A stretch of DNA of 64,000 nucleotides, from NCBI RefSeq assembly GCF_041080655.1, contig NZ_CP163525.1, positions 6,076,001 to 6,140,000 of the forward strand, given 5' to 3'. Every line of letters starts with the position of its first letter. The first letter of the stretch is position 1. Origin of the DNA: Streptomyces sp. CG4. GTDB taxonomy: Bacteria; Actinomycetota; Actinomycetes; Streptomycetales; Streptomycetaceae. Below, piece by piece: positions 25,808-34,567 of the stretch. A program made the translations under genes and the position numbers. Under the pieces are notes generated by a model. The model saw only the letters and a program-made list of their open reading frames with translations, ran no database searches and was not told the DNA's origin.

Positions 25808-26017
25808 GGTTTTCCCCCTGCGCTCGCCTGTGTGGGCCGCGGGACCCGGTCTGCGGATCGCTTCCACGATAACGGGCAAACCCGGTGCGGGGAGAGGGGG
25901 TTGGCGAGAATGTTGCGCTCGCCGTGCCCCTCCCAACTGCGCCGGAACCCCATGGCATATGCCTTGGTCATGACCCAGCGCTCGGACCTCGGCATCTGCC
26001 GGATCCGCGCCGCGTGC

Positions 26018-26794
26018 TCACAGCACCGCGCTCAGGAATTCCCGGGTCCGGTCCTGCTCCGGCTCGCTGAAGATCTTCTCCGGGGAACCCGACTCGATCA
26101 CCCGGCCCCCGTCGAACATCAGCACCTGATCCGAGATGTCGCGGGCGAAACCCATCTCGTGGGTCACACAGAGCATCGTGATGTCCGTGCTGCGCGCGAT
26201 GTCCCTGAGCAGGTCGAGCACGCCCGCGACCAGCTCCGGGTCGAGCGCGGAGGTCACCTCGTCCAGCAGCAGCACCCGCGGCCGCATCGCCAGCGCCCGG
26301 GCGATCGCCACCCGCTGCTGCTGACCGCCGGACAGCTGCGTCGGCCGCGCGTTGCACTTTTCGGCCAGCCCCACCAGCTCCAGCAGCCCCCGGGCCCGCT
26401 CCTCGGCCTCGTCCTTGGACATGCCGAGGACCTGCACCGGAGCCTCGGTGATGTTCCGCAGCACGCTCATGTTCGGGAACAGGTTGAACTGCTGGAAGAC
26501 CATCCCGATCTTCTTGCGGACCTCCCGGGTCTGCTTCTCCGGCGCCGGGAACAGCTGCTCCCCGTCGACGGTGATCGTGCCCTCGTCCGGCTGGGTGAGG
26601 GTCATCAGCAGCCTGAGGATCGTCGTCTTGCCGGAGCCGGACGGGCCGATCAGGGTCACGTGCTTGCCCGGGTCGACGGTGAAGTCGAGGTGGTCGAGGA
26701 CGGTGTTCGAGCCGAAGCGCTTGGTGACGCCGTCCAGCCGGATCAGCTCACCGCCGGCCGCGGACGCGCCGGGGCCCGGCTCGGGGTCTTTCAT
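26018..26794 (-). CDS. ehuA: Polar amino acid-type ABC transporter ATPase (EhuA-like)
   Basis: The 258-residue ATPase has Walker A GPSGSGKTT, Q-loop VFQQFNLFPNMSV, signature LSGGQQQR, Walker B VLLLDEVTSALDPE and H-loop THEMGFARD, all standard for polar amino acid importers. It follows ehuD by 10 bases and is last in the ehuBCDA operon. The name rests on the EhuB-like binding protein; ectoine is only one possible ligand. ATG 26794 was chosen since longer starts enter the permease frame. Confidence 0.8.
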   Translation of the reverse strand: MKDPEPGPGASAAGGELIRLDGVTKRFGSNTVLDHLDFTVDPGKHVTLIGPSGSGKTTILRLLMTLTQPDEGTITVDGEQLFPAPEKQTREVRKKIGMVFQQFNLFPNMSVLRNITEAPVQVLGMSKDEAEERARGLLELVGLAEKCNARPTQLSGGQQQRVAIARALAMRPRVLLLDEVTSALDPELVAGVLDLLRDIARSTDITMLCVTHEMGFARDISDQVLMFDGGRVIESGSPEKIFSEPEQDRTREFLSAVL

Positions 26795-26804
26795 CAGGGG
26801 AGTG

Positions 26805-27455
26805 TCAGCGGACAAGACGTCGCTCCAGGGCTCGCATGAGAAGGGAGGCCAGATAGGAGATGAGGATGAAGGCCACACCGATCACGGTGACCGGCTCGGT
26901 GAACTGGAAGTGCTGCTGGGAGAAGAGCCGGGCCTGGCCGAGCATCTCCAACACGGTGATCACCATCAGCATCGGTGTGTCCTTGAGCATGGCGATCACG
27001 TAGTTGCCGAGCGCGGGCACCACGCGGCGGATCGCCTGCGGCAGGATCACCGCGGTCCACGTCCGCCGCCGGGGCAGGTTCAGCGCGGTCGCCGCCTCCC
27101 ACTGGCCGACGGGCACCGCCTCGATACCGGCCCGGTAGACCTGCATGGTGTACGTCGAGTAGTGCAGGCCGATCGCGAAGACACCGGTGGTCAGCGCGGA
27201 GAAGGTCAGGCCCCACTCGGGCAGCACATAGAAGAGGAAGAACAGCTGGACCAGCAGCGGGGTGTTGCGCACGAACTCCGTGACCACCCCGACCGGCCAG
27301 CGCACCCACCGGGTGGGCGTCCGCATCAGCAGCGTCCACACCAGACCGAGGGTGAAGGACAGCAGCGAACCGAGGGCCAGGGCCTCCAGGGTGACCCGCA
27401 GCCCGTCCCAGAAGTGCGGCATGAAGCCGCTCACGGCATTCCAGTCCCACTTCAT
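26805..27455 (-). CDS. ehuD: ABC transporter permease (EhuD-like)
   Basis: The 216-residue permease of the HisMQ/GlnP class has about five membrane segments and an EAA loop (QWEAATALNLPRRRTWTAVILP). It pairs with EhuC to form the translocation channel. Its start overlaps the ehuC stop by four bases. Small amino-acid or compatible-solute importers have this size and layout. Confidence 0.82.
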   Translation of the reverse strand: MKWDWNAVSGFMPHFWDGLRVTLEALALGSLLSFTLGLVWTLLMRTPTRWVRWPVGVVTEFVRNTPLLVQLFFLFYVLPEWGLTFSALTTGVFAIGLHYSTYTMQVYRAGIEAVPVGQWEAATALNLPRRRTWTAVILPQAIRRVVPALGNYVIAMLKDTPMLMVITVLEMLGQARLFSQQHFQFTEPVTVIGVAFILISYLASLLMRALERRLVR

Positions 27456-28195
27456 GCGGCACCTCCGCCCAGGCCCGCGCCGCCCGCGACGCCCACGCCC
27501 GTCGTCTGGGCCCGCTTGAGCTCACGCGCCGCCCGCCCGGTCCCGGGATCCTTGCCCACCCCGGCCTTCAGCCGCTTCTCCAGGCCGCGCATCAGCCGGG
27601 TGAGCACGAAGGCGATCACGAAGTAGATCAGCAGGACGTACGTGTAGATCTCCGCGCTCTGCTGCAACGCCAGCCGGACGAGATTCGCGCTGAACGTCAG
27701 ATCGCCCATGCCCATGACCGACACCAGCGCGGTGCCCTTGAGCAGCTCGATCAGCAGATTGCAGAAGGAGGGGATCATCTCCGGCACCGCCTGCGGCAGC
27801 ACGATCAGCCGCAGCCGCTGCCAGGGCGTGAAGCTGAGCGCTATTCCGCCCTCCTTCTGCGCCGGGTCCACCGCGTTCAGCGCGCCGCGCACGATCTCCG
27901 AGCCGTACGCGCCGTACGTCAGGCCCAGCGCCAGCGTGCCCGCCCACAGCGGCACCAGCTGCCAGCCGGAGACGATCGGCAGCACGAAGTACACCCAGAA
28001 GATCATCACCAGTGCCGAGGTGCCACGGAACACCTCGGTGTAGACGCCGGCGACGAAGCGCACGATCCACAGCCGATGAGTCCGCGCGATGCCGACGACG
28101 AACGACACCGCCGTGGCCAGCAGCGCGCCGAACACCAGCAGCTGGATCGTGGTCCAGACGCCCTTGAGTACGAGTTCCCACAGCCCCGGGGTCAT
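27452..28195 (-). CDS. ehuC: ABC transporter permease (EhuC-like)
   Basis: The 247-residue HisMQ-class permease has about five membrane helices and a hydrophobic, then basic C-terminus (FVLTRLMRGLEKRLKAG), and a Gly/Ala-rich tail from about 232. ATG 28195 overlaps the ehuB TGA (ATGA), and AAGGAG lies 11 bases upstream. An in-frame GTG at 28204 leaves too little space after that site. The coupled ehuB-ehuC-ehuD order matches the ectoine/hydroxyectoine transporter of other bacteria. Confidence 0.82.
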   Translation of the reverse strand: MTPGLWELVLKGVWTTIQLLVFGALLATAVSFVVGIARTHRLWIVRFVAGVYTEVFRGTSALVMIFWVYFVLPIVSGWQLVPLWAGTLALGLTYGAYGSEIVRGALNAVDPAQKEGGIALSFTPWQRLRLIVLPQAVPEMIPSFCNLLIELLKGTALVSVMGMGDLTFSANLVRLALQQSAEIYTYVLLIYFVIAFVLTRLMRGLEKRLKAGVGKDPGTGRAARELKRAQTTGVGVAGGAGLGGGAA

Positions 28196-29109
28196 CCGCC
28201 GCACAGCTCCTTCGCGGTGAGGCCGGTCATCTCGGCCTTGGTGAAGCCGAACGGCCGAAGAATCCGGAACAGCTCGCCGCTCTGCTTCAGTTTGTGCAGC
28301 TCGACGTTGAAGGCGTCGCGCAGGTTCGTCTCGGTCGGCCGGAACGCGAACGCGCCGCCGTCGACATGCGGCTTCCCCTTGACCAGCGGTGCGAAGGGCT
28401 GGGTGGCCTCCGCCTTGGCCGACTTCTTCACCACTTCACGCGTGGTGAGCGCCGTACCGGCGAAGACGTCGACGCGGCCCGCCTCCACGGCGTTCAGCCC
28501 GGCGACCTGGTCCGGGACGATGAGGATGTCGCCCTGGCGGTACCCGGCCTCGACGGCGTACTGGATCTCGGCGTACCCGGTGCCGGTGGCGAACTTCGCC
28601 TTCTTCGCGACGATGTCCTTGTAGGAGTGCAACCCCAGCGGGTTGCCCTTGCGCACGATGAACGAGTCCAGCATCTGATAGTCCGGATCGGCGAAGATCA
28701 CCTGCTGGCACCGGTCGGGATTGACGTACATCCCGGCGGCCACGACGTCGAACTGCTGGGAGTTGAGCCCCGGAATCAGCGACCCGAACTCGGTCGGCAC
28801 GGGCTGCACCTTGCCGACCCCCAGCCGCTTGAAGATCACCTTGGCCAGCTCGGGCGCCTCCCCGGTGAGCTGCCCGTCCTTGTCGATGTACCCGAAGGGG
28901 ATCTCACCGGCGATCCCGAGCCGCACGATGCCCTGCGCGCGAAGCCGTTCCAGCAGGTCACCACCCTTCTTGCCGGAGGCCTCAGCCACCCGCGTGCAGC
29001 CCGCCGCGCCCAGTACACCGAGGGCGGCGGCACCCGCCAGCACCGAGCGCCGGGTGGGTCTGTGTTCCGACCGAAATGTGTGTACGTCGTTCCCAAGTGG
29101 TGGAGCCAT
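28192..29109 (-). CDS. ehuB: Substrate-binding lipoprotein (EhuB-like)
   Basis: The 305-residue binding protein has a Tat-type lipoprotein signal (RPTRRSVLAG, then GAAGC). The mature domain matches EhuB by its strings FGSLIPGLNSQQFDVVAAGM and RCQQVIFADPDY. Ectoine/hydroxyectoine is the ligand of characterised EhuB, but the surrounding enzymes do not include eutBCDE, so another cyclic or amino-acid-like solute is possible. The start is uncertain: ATG 29109 is used, and ATG 29133 is also in frame. It is divergent from the DUF3830 gene. Confidence 0.78.
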   Translation of the reverse strand: MAPPLGNDVHTFRSEHRPTRRSVLAGAAALGVLGAAGCTRVAEASGKKGGDLLERLRAQGIVRLGIAGEIPFGYIDKDGQLTGEAPELAKVIFKRLGVGKVQPVPTEFGSLIPGLNSQQFDVVAAGMYVNPDRCQQVIFADPDYQMLDSFIVRKGNPLGLHSYKDIVAKKAKFATGTGYAEIQYAVEAGYRQGDILIVPDQVAGLNAVEAGRVDVFAGTALTTREVVKKSAKAEATQPFAPLVKGKPHVDGGAFAFRPTETNLRDAFNVELHKLKQSGELFRILRPFGFTKAEMTGLTAKELCGG

Positions 29110-29156
29110 GGCGGCGCGGCTACCCAAGCGCATCCCGGCTATGCACCCTTGTTTTC

Positions 29157-29651
29157 ATGGCCGATCGATTCGTCACCGTCTCGCTCGACAAGCGGAATGT
29201 GCACTGCACGGCCCGGCTGCTGGCCGACCGTGCGCCCCTGACCTGCACGGCGGTATGGGAGGCGCTCCCCCTCGCGGGCGACGTCTACCACGCCAAGTAC
29301 GCCCGCAACGAGATCTACGCCCTTTTCCCGCCATTCGCCTCCACGGAACCCCCACTGGAAAACCCGACGGTCACCCCGATCCCCGGCGACCTCTGCTACT
29401 TCTCCTTCGCCGGCACCGAACTGGCCACGAAGGCCTACGGCTACGACCGCGAGGTCCGCCCCGGCAGCACGGTGGTCGACCTGGCCCTGTTCTACGAGCG
29501 CAACAACCTCCTCCTCAACGGCGACGTGGGCTGGGTGCCGGGGATCGTATGGGGCCAGGTGGTGGAGGGCCTCGACGCCATGACCGAGGCCTGCAACGAC
29601 CTTTGGCGCGCGGGGGCGGCGGGGGAGACGCTGTCCTTCCGGCGGGCGTGA
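29157..29651 (+). CDS. DUF3830 family protein (cyclophilin-like fold)
   Basis: The 164-residue cytoplasmic protein carries the DUF3830 pattern VWEALPLAGDVYHAKYARNE and GDLCYFSF. The family adopts a cyclophilin-like beta barrel and has no known reaction. It is often encoded beside amino-acid-type ABC transporters and amidase or racemase-superfamily genes. Here it is divergent from ehuB with 47 bases between the starts, so the two units must share a promoter region. No ribosome site precedes ATG 29157, suggesting a leaderless message. Confidence 0.75.
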   Translation: MADRFVTVSLDKRNVHCTARLLADRAPLTCTAVWEALPLAGDVYHAKYARNEIYALFPPFASTEPPLENPTVTPIPGDLCYFSFAGTELATKAYGYDREVRPGSTVVDLALFYERNNLLLNGDVGWVPGIVWGQVVEGLDAMTEACNDLWRAGAAGETLSFRRA

Positions 29652-29852
29652 GGTCCGGCGGTCGTGCGGCTGGTGGTCGTGCGGTTCTTTCCTGGCGGGT
29701 CGTGCGGGCGCGTGCTCGCCGGCGGGGTATGAAGGTTCTTCTGTCCGAGCGACCAGCGTGTCTTCCACGAGCCGCGCGCGACGCACCTAGCGTCGGGCGA
29801 ATCGCGTGCGGCTCCACCCGGGGGCCGACCAGCTCGAAGGAGCAACCACCCC

Positions 29853-31187
29853 ATGCGTGTTTCCGTCATCGGCTGTGGACATCTGGGAATCCCCCACGCC
29901 GTCGGCATGGCCCATCTCGGCCACGAGGTACTCGGTGTCGAGCTGAACGCCGAGCGGGTTGCCCAGCTCAACCGGGGCGAGGCCCCGATCTACGAGGCCG
30001 GACTGCCCGAGCTGCTGGCCAAACACACCGGCGCCGGCCAGCTGCGGTTCACCACGAGCATGGAAGAGGCCGCCGACTTCGCCGATGTCCACTTCCTCGC
30101 CGTCGGCACGCCGATCGCCCAGGACGGCCGGTCGTACGACACCGGGCAGATCTTCGGTGCCGCACAGGCGCTGGCCCCCCATCTGGCGCGGCCCTGCACG
30201 ATCATGGGCAAGTCGACGGTGACCGTGGGTACGACAGCCCGGCTGACCTCCCTCGTGCACCGCCTGGCCCCGGTCGGGGCAGACGTCGACGTGGTGTGGA
30301 ACCCGGAGTTCCTGCGCGAGGGCCACGCCGTCGAGGACACGCTGTGTCCGGACCGGATCGTCGCCGGCGTCACCAGCGAGCGCGCCGAGGCAGCCGTCCG
30401 CAAGGTGTACGCGCCACTCCTCGGCGACGGCGTCCGGCTGATCGTGACGAACCCGGAGACGGCGGAGCTGATCAAGGGCGCGGCGAACACCTTCCTCGGG
30501 CTGAAACTGTCGTTCATCAACGCCGTGGCGGACATGTGCGCGGCCGCCGATGCCGACGTGCTGACGCTCGTCGAGGCCCTGGGCTTCGATCCGCGGATCG
30601 GCGCGAAGGGCATGATGCCCGGCATCGGGTTCGGCGGCGGCTGTCTGCCCAAGGACGTCCGGGCCTTCACCGCGTCGGCGCGGCAGCTCGGTGCGGCCGA
30701 GGCCGAGCGGCTGCTGCTGGCCGCCGAGTCCGTCAACGAGAGCCGGCCGGGCATGGCCGTGCGGCTCATCGAGGACGCGCTCGGGCGTCCGGTGGCGGGG
30801 GCCCGGGTCGCCCTGTGGGGCGCCGCCTTCAAGGCCGGCACGAACGACGTACGCGAGTCCCCGGCGCTGGCCGTCGCGAGCCGGCTGCACGAGCGGGGTG
30901 CCCACGTGACCGTGCACGACCCGCACGCCTTGCCGACGGCTGCGCGGCGGCACCCCGAGCTGGAGTGCGCGGACACCGTGGAAGAGGCGACGAGCGGCGC
31001 CGATGTCGTGGTGACGGGCACCGAGTGGCCGCAGTTCCGCGAGGTCGACCCGGCCCGGCTCGCCGCGGTCGCGGCCCAGCGCATCGCCGTCGACCTGCGC
31101 AACGTCCTGGACGCGGAGCGGTGGGTCGGTGCCGGATGGACGGTGCACCGGCTCGGCCGACCCTCGCGGCGGCCTGCATACGCCTAG
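29853..31187 (+). CDS. UDP-glucose/GDP-mannose dehydrogenase family protein
   Basis: The 444-residue NAD-dependent nucleotide-sugar dehydrogenase has the N-terminal Rossmann fold (VIGCGHLGIPHAVGM), EFLREG, catalytic Lys in ELIKGAANTFLGLKLS, catalytic Cys in GFGGGCLPKD, and the C-terminal domain WGAAFKAGTNDVRESPA. It oxidises a sugar nucleotide such as UDP-glucose to the uronic acid in two steps, for cell-surface polysaccharide. Its place amid a transport/catabolic cluster looks coincidental. GAAGGAG at 29835-29841 fixes the start. It is followed by a strong terminator. Confidence 0.9.
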   Translation: MRVSVIGCGHLGIPHAVGMAHLGHEVLGVELNAERVAQLNRGEAPIYEAGLPELLAKHTGAGQLRFTTSMEEAADFADVHFLAVGTPIAQDGRSYDTGQIFGAAQALAPHLARPCTIMGKSTVTVGTTARLTSLVHRLAPVGADVDVVWNPEFLREGHAVEDTLCPDRIVAGVTSERAEAAVRKVYAPLLGDGVRLIVTNPETAELIKGAANTFLGLKLSFINAVADMCAAADADVLTLVEALGFDPRIGAKGMMPGIGFGGGCLPKDVRAFTASARQLGAAEAERLLLAAESVNESRPGMAVRLIEDALGRPVAGARVALWGAAFKAGTNDVRESPALAVASRLHERGAHVTVHDPHALPTAARRHPELECADTVEEATSGADVVVTGTEWPQFREVDPARLAAVAAQRIAVDLRNVLDAERWVGAGWTVHRLGRPSRRPAYA

Positions 31188-31198
31188 CACACACCGCG

Positions 31199-31237
31199 CA
31201 TACCGCGATCCGACCGGGGCAGCCGGATCGCGGTATG
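31199..31237. terminator. Bidirectional hairpin terminator
   Basis: A perfect 14-bp stem lies at 31199-31212 (CATACCGCGATCCG) and 31224-31237 with an 11-base loop. It sits between the convergent nucleotide-sugar dehydrogenase and amidase genes and would serve both. Confidence 0.8.
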
Positions 31238-31260
31238 CCGGGATCACCGCCTGGGCCGCG

Positions 31261-32637
31261 TCACACCGCTCCCGCCTCGTACAGCGCGTGTGCCGCTCGT
31301 AGGACCAGGTCGTCCCGGTGCCGGGCGGCCACGAGCTGCATGCCGACCGGCAGGCCGGACCCGTCCGTGCCCACCGGGACGGTCGCCGCGGGCTGCTGGG
31401 TCAGGTTGAACGGGTAGGTGAACGGGGTCCAGCCCGTCCAGCGCTGGTATGCCGCGCCCGGTGGCACCTCCACCCCCGCCTCGAACGCCGTCAGCGGCAG
31501 CGTCGGGGTCACCAGCAGGTCGTACCGCTCGTGGAAGCGGCCCATGCGGCGGCCGAGGTCCATGCGGACGTCCACCGCGGCCAGATAGTCCAGCGCGCTC
31601 ATCCGGGCGCCCTGGACGCAGATCTCGCGCAGACCGGGGTCGAGGAGCTGCCGTCGGTGCGGGGAGAAGCGCTGGGTGAGCCGGGCCGCGCCGGTGAACC
31701 AGAGGACGTGGAACGCCTCCACCGGGTCGCTGAAGTCGGGGTCGGTCTCCTCGACGTACGCACCGAGGTCGGCGAGCGAGGCCACCGCGCGCCGTACGGC
31801 CGCCGCGACCGCCGGCCGGACCGCGACCTGGCCGCCCAGGGAGGGCGAGTACGCCACCCGCAGTCCGCGTACACCGCCCTTGAGGCCCTCGGTGAAGGAG
31901 CCCGGTGCGGGCGGCAGCGCCGACCAGTCCCGGGCGTCCGGCCTCCCGACGACATCGAGCAGCAGGGCCGCGTCGGCCGCGTCCCGGGTCATCGGGCCCG
32001 TGTGCGACAGCGTGCCGAACGGGCTCGACGGGTACAGCGGCACCCTGCCGTACGTCGGTTTCAGGCCGAAGATGCCGCAGAACGCGGCCGGGATGCGGAT
32101 GCTGCCGCCGCCGTCCGTGCCCAGCGACAGCGGGCCCGCGCCGAGCGCGACCGCCGCCGCGCTGCCCCCGCTGGAGCCGCCGGCGGTGCGGGTGGGGTCG
32201 TGCGGGTTGCGGGTGACGCCGGTGAGCGGGCAGTCCGTCACGCCCTTCCAGCCGAACTCGGGCGTGGTGGTCTTGCCCAGGAACACCGCGCCGTGTTCGC
32301 GCAGCCGGGCCACCGAGGGCGCGTCCTCGTCCCAACTCCCTTGCTCGGCAATGGTTTTCGAGCCGCGCAGGGTCGGGTGGCCGCGCATGAGGAGGATGTC
32401 CTTGACCGTCACCGGCACCCCGTCGAGCAGCCCGGCCGGCTCCCCGCGCCGCCAGCGCTCCGCCGACTCCCGGGCCCGTGCCAGCGCGTCCTCCTCGGTG
32501 AGCCGTACGAACGCGTTCACCTCCGGCTGGATCCGCCGGGCCCGTTCCAGCGTCTGCTCGGTCGCCTCCACCGGACTGAACTCGCCCTTGCGGTAGCCGT
32601 CGAGGAGCTGGACGGCGGTCAGGTCGGTGAGTTGCAT
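31261..32637 (-). CDS. Amidase (amidase signature family)
   Basis: The 458-residue enzyme has the Ser-cisSer-Lys catalytic set: Lys in VTVKDIL, the Gly/Ser signature GGSSGGSAAAVALGAGP, and the nucleophile Ser in LGTDGGGSIRIPAAFCG. It hydrolyses an amide to acid and ammonia; the substrate is not evident. AGGAGG precedes the ATG. Downstream of the 2-hydroxyacid dehydrogenase gene (28-base gap), it forms with it an operon that diverges from the racemase-superfamily pair, so all four probably act on one compound. Confidence 0.85.
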   Translation of the reverse strand: MQLTDLTAVQLLDGYRKGEFSPVEATEQTLERARRIQPEVNAFVRLTEEDALARARESAERWRRGEPAGLLDGVPVTVKDILLMRGHPTLRGSKTIAEQGSWDEDAPSVARLREHGAVFLGKTTTPEFGWKGVTDCPLTGVTRNPHDPTRTAGGSSGGSAAAVALGAGPLSLGTDGGGSIRIPAAFCGIFGLKPTYGRVPLYPSSPFGTLSHTGPMTRDAADAALLLDVVGRPDARDWSALPPAPGSFTEGLKGGVRGLRVAYSPSLGGQVAVRPAVAAAVRRAVASLADLGAYVEETDPDFSDPVEAFHVLWFTGAARLTQRFSPHRRQLLDPGLREICVQGARMSALDYLAAVDVRMDLGRRMGRFHERYDLLVTPTLPLTAFEAGVEVPPGAAYQRWTGWTPFTYPFNLTQQPAATVPVGTDGSGLPVGMQLVAARHRDDLVLRAAHALYEAGAV

Positions 32638-32665
32638 GCACCCTCCTGGTGGTTCAGTGGCCCGG

Positions 32666-33616
32666 TCAGTGGCCGGGGACGTAGCCGCGTTTCTTGTCGA
32701 CCACGTTCACCAGTGATCTGCCCGCCGCCCACCGCTCGTACAACTCCACGAACTGCGTACCCAGTTCGTCCCGCCACCCGATCGTGTCGCCGCTCATGTG
32801 CGGGGAGACGATCAGTCCGGGCAGACCCCACAGCGGGCTGTGCTCGGGGAGGGGTTCGGTGGTGAACACGTCCAGTGCGGCGCCCGCGATCCAGCGCCGG
32901 GTCAGCGCGTGGGCGAGCGCGTCCTCGTCGACGAGCTGACCGCGGCCGACGTTGATGAAGAACGCCGAGGGCTGCATCACGCCGAAGCGGTGGGCGTCGA
33001 ACATGCGGTGCGTCTGCTCGGTGAGCGGCGCCGCCGCGATCACCCAGTCCGCGCGGGACATCAGCCGGTCCAGGTCGGCCGGGCCGTAGACGCCCGTCCG
33101 GGGGACCCGGCCGGCCAGCGCCGTCGTCACGCCGAGCGCCTTCAGGGTCCGTACGATCGCCCGGCCGATCGGGCCCGAGCCGACCACGCACGCGCGCGTG
33201 CCCGCCACCCGCCGGCCCTCCCGGTGCCGCCAGGTCCGCTCCCGCTGGAGTTCCAGGGTGCGCGGAAGATCCTTCGCGACCGCCAGCACGAGCGCCGCGA
33301 CGTACTCGGCGATCGGCTGGTCGAAGATCCCGCGCGCGTTGGTCACCACCGTGTCCGACGCGGCGAGTTCCGGGCACATCAGATGATCCACGCCCGCGCT
33401 CGCCGTGTGCACCCAGCGCGGCCGCGGTCCATCCCCCGGCCAGGCCTCGCGCACCGCGTGCGAGGTGAAGTCCCAGATCAGGAGGGCGTCCGCGGTCGGC
33501 AGCCGCTCGGCCAGGTGCGCCGCGTCCGTGTGGATGATCCGGGCGCGGCCGGTGAGCCGGCCGAGCCGGGGCGGCGGCTCGGCGTCCAGCACGAGGAGGG
33601 TGGGCAGGGACGTCAT
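32666..33616 (-). CDS. D-2-hydroxyacid dehydrogenase
   Basis: The 316-residue NAD(P)-dependent enzyme has the nucleotide fold GSGPIGRAIVRTL, catalytic Arg in NVGRGQLVDEDAL, Glu in TTEPLPEHSPLW, and His in VSPHMSGDT. These enzymes reduce 2-oxoacids or oxidise D-2-hydroxyacids. GGGAG lies about nine bases before ATG 33616. It is the first gene of a two-gene unit with the amidase, divergent from the racemase-superfamily pair over a 150-base promoter region. Confidence 0.85.
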   Translation of the reverse strand: MTSLPTLLVLDAEPPPRLGRLTGRARIIHTDAAHLAERLPTADALLIWDFTSHAVREAWPGDGPRPRWVHTASAGVDHLMCPELAASDTVVTNARGIFDQPIAEYVAALVLAVAKDLPRTLELQRERTWRHREGRRVAGTRACVVGSGPIGRAIVRTLKALGVTTALAGRVPRTGVYGPADLDRLMSRADWVIAAAPLTEQTHRMFDAHRFGVMQPSAFFINVGRGQLVDEDALAHALTRRWIAGAALDVFTTEPLPEHSPLWGLPGLIVSPHMSGDTIGWRDELGTQFVELYERWAAGRSLVNVVDKKRGYVPGH

Positions 33617-33766
33617 ACGGGGCGGCTCCCGGCGTCTGACATACGCGATGACGTGCGCGGTGACATGCGCGGATTGACCACGCTCGCACCCGAATCTACC
33701 TTCGTCAACACGGGCGTACTCGCCGCCCTTTGCCCCTGGTCGTTCCCGTGTGAGGCGGTACCTGCC

Positions 33767-34567
33767 ATGGACGTCACCTTTCTCGGCGGCCCCCGCCCCC
33801 AGCGCGGTGTCGGGGTGGTCGCCCCTTTTGACTTCGCCCTCGACCGTGAGCTGTGGCGCTGGGTGCCCGACGACGTGTCGCTGCATCTGACCCGCACCCC
33901 GTTCGTACCGGTCGAGGTGAGCCTGGACCTGGCCCGGCTGGTCAGTGAGCACGAGACGCTCGGCGACGCCGTGCGCGCGCTGACCGCCGTCACGCCCGAG
34001 GTCGTCGCCTACGCCTGCACCTCCGGCAGCTTCGTCGGCGGGATCACCGGGGAGCGGGCGATGCGCGCGGCGATGAGCCTGGCCGGCGCCCCGCCCTCGG
34101 TGACGACCTCCGGGGCGCTGCTGGACGCGCTCACCGAACTGGGCATCGAGCGGCTCGCGCTGGTCACGCCGTACACGGTGTCCGTCACGCGGGCGCTGGA
34201 GGAGTTCGTCGCCGAGGCCGGCGTCCAGGTCACCGGGTGCGCCTTCATGGGGCTGACCGGGGAGATCTGGCGGGTGCCGTACCGGGACGTCGTCGCCATG
34301 GCACGGGAGGCGGTCCGGCCCGGCAGCGCCGACGCGCTCTTCATCTCCTGCACCAATCTGCCGACGTACGACGTGATCCCCCAGCTGGAGGCCGAGCTGC
34401 GCATCCCGGTGCTGTCGGCCAACCAGGTCACGATGTGGGCGGCGCTGCGCCGGCTGGGTACCCCAGCCGTGGGGCCCTATCAGGCGCTGCTGGACGAGTC
34501 GGCACGAGCCTGGCCCCCCGTGATGCCGGCGGAGTCGCCGGAAGAGACGCAGGAAGGCTGGACATGA
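33767..34567 (+). CDS. Asp/Glu racemase superfamily enzyme, maleate isomerase/EutA-like, two cysteines
   Basis: The 266-residue protein belongs to the maleate cis-trans isomerase/arylmalonate decarboxylase group. Both catalytic cysteine sites are kept: Cys in YACTSGSFVGG and Cys in FISCTNLPTYD. Two-cysteine members isomerise maleate or racemise amino acids; EutA of ectoine catabolism is in the same family. It starts at ATG 33767 with GAGG 11 bases upstream. Its TGA overlaps the ATG of the next gene, a paralogue, which suggests a heteromeric or sequential pair. Confidence 0.8.
   Translation: MDVTFLGGPRPQRGVGVVAPFDFALDRELWRWVPDDVSLHLTRTPFVPVEVSLDLARLVSEHETLGDAVRALTAVTPEVVAYACTSGSFVGGITGERAMRAAMSLAGAPPSVTTSGALLDALTELGIERLALVTPYTVSVTRALEEFVAEAGVQVTGCAFMGLTGEIWRVPYRDVVAMAREAVRPGSADALFISCTNLPTYDVIPQLEAELRIPVLSANQVTMWAALRRLGTPAVGPYQALLDESARAWPPVMPAESPEETQEGWT

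Noticed and set aside
26018..29109. Stating ectoine as the transporter's substrate
   Set aside because: The EhuB resemblance is good, but the ectoine degradation genes are absent and the enzymes nearby suggest other ligands.
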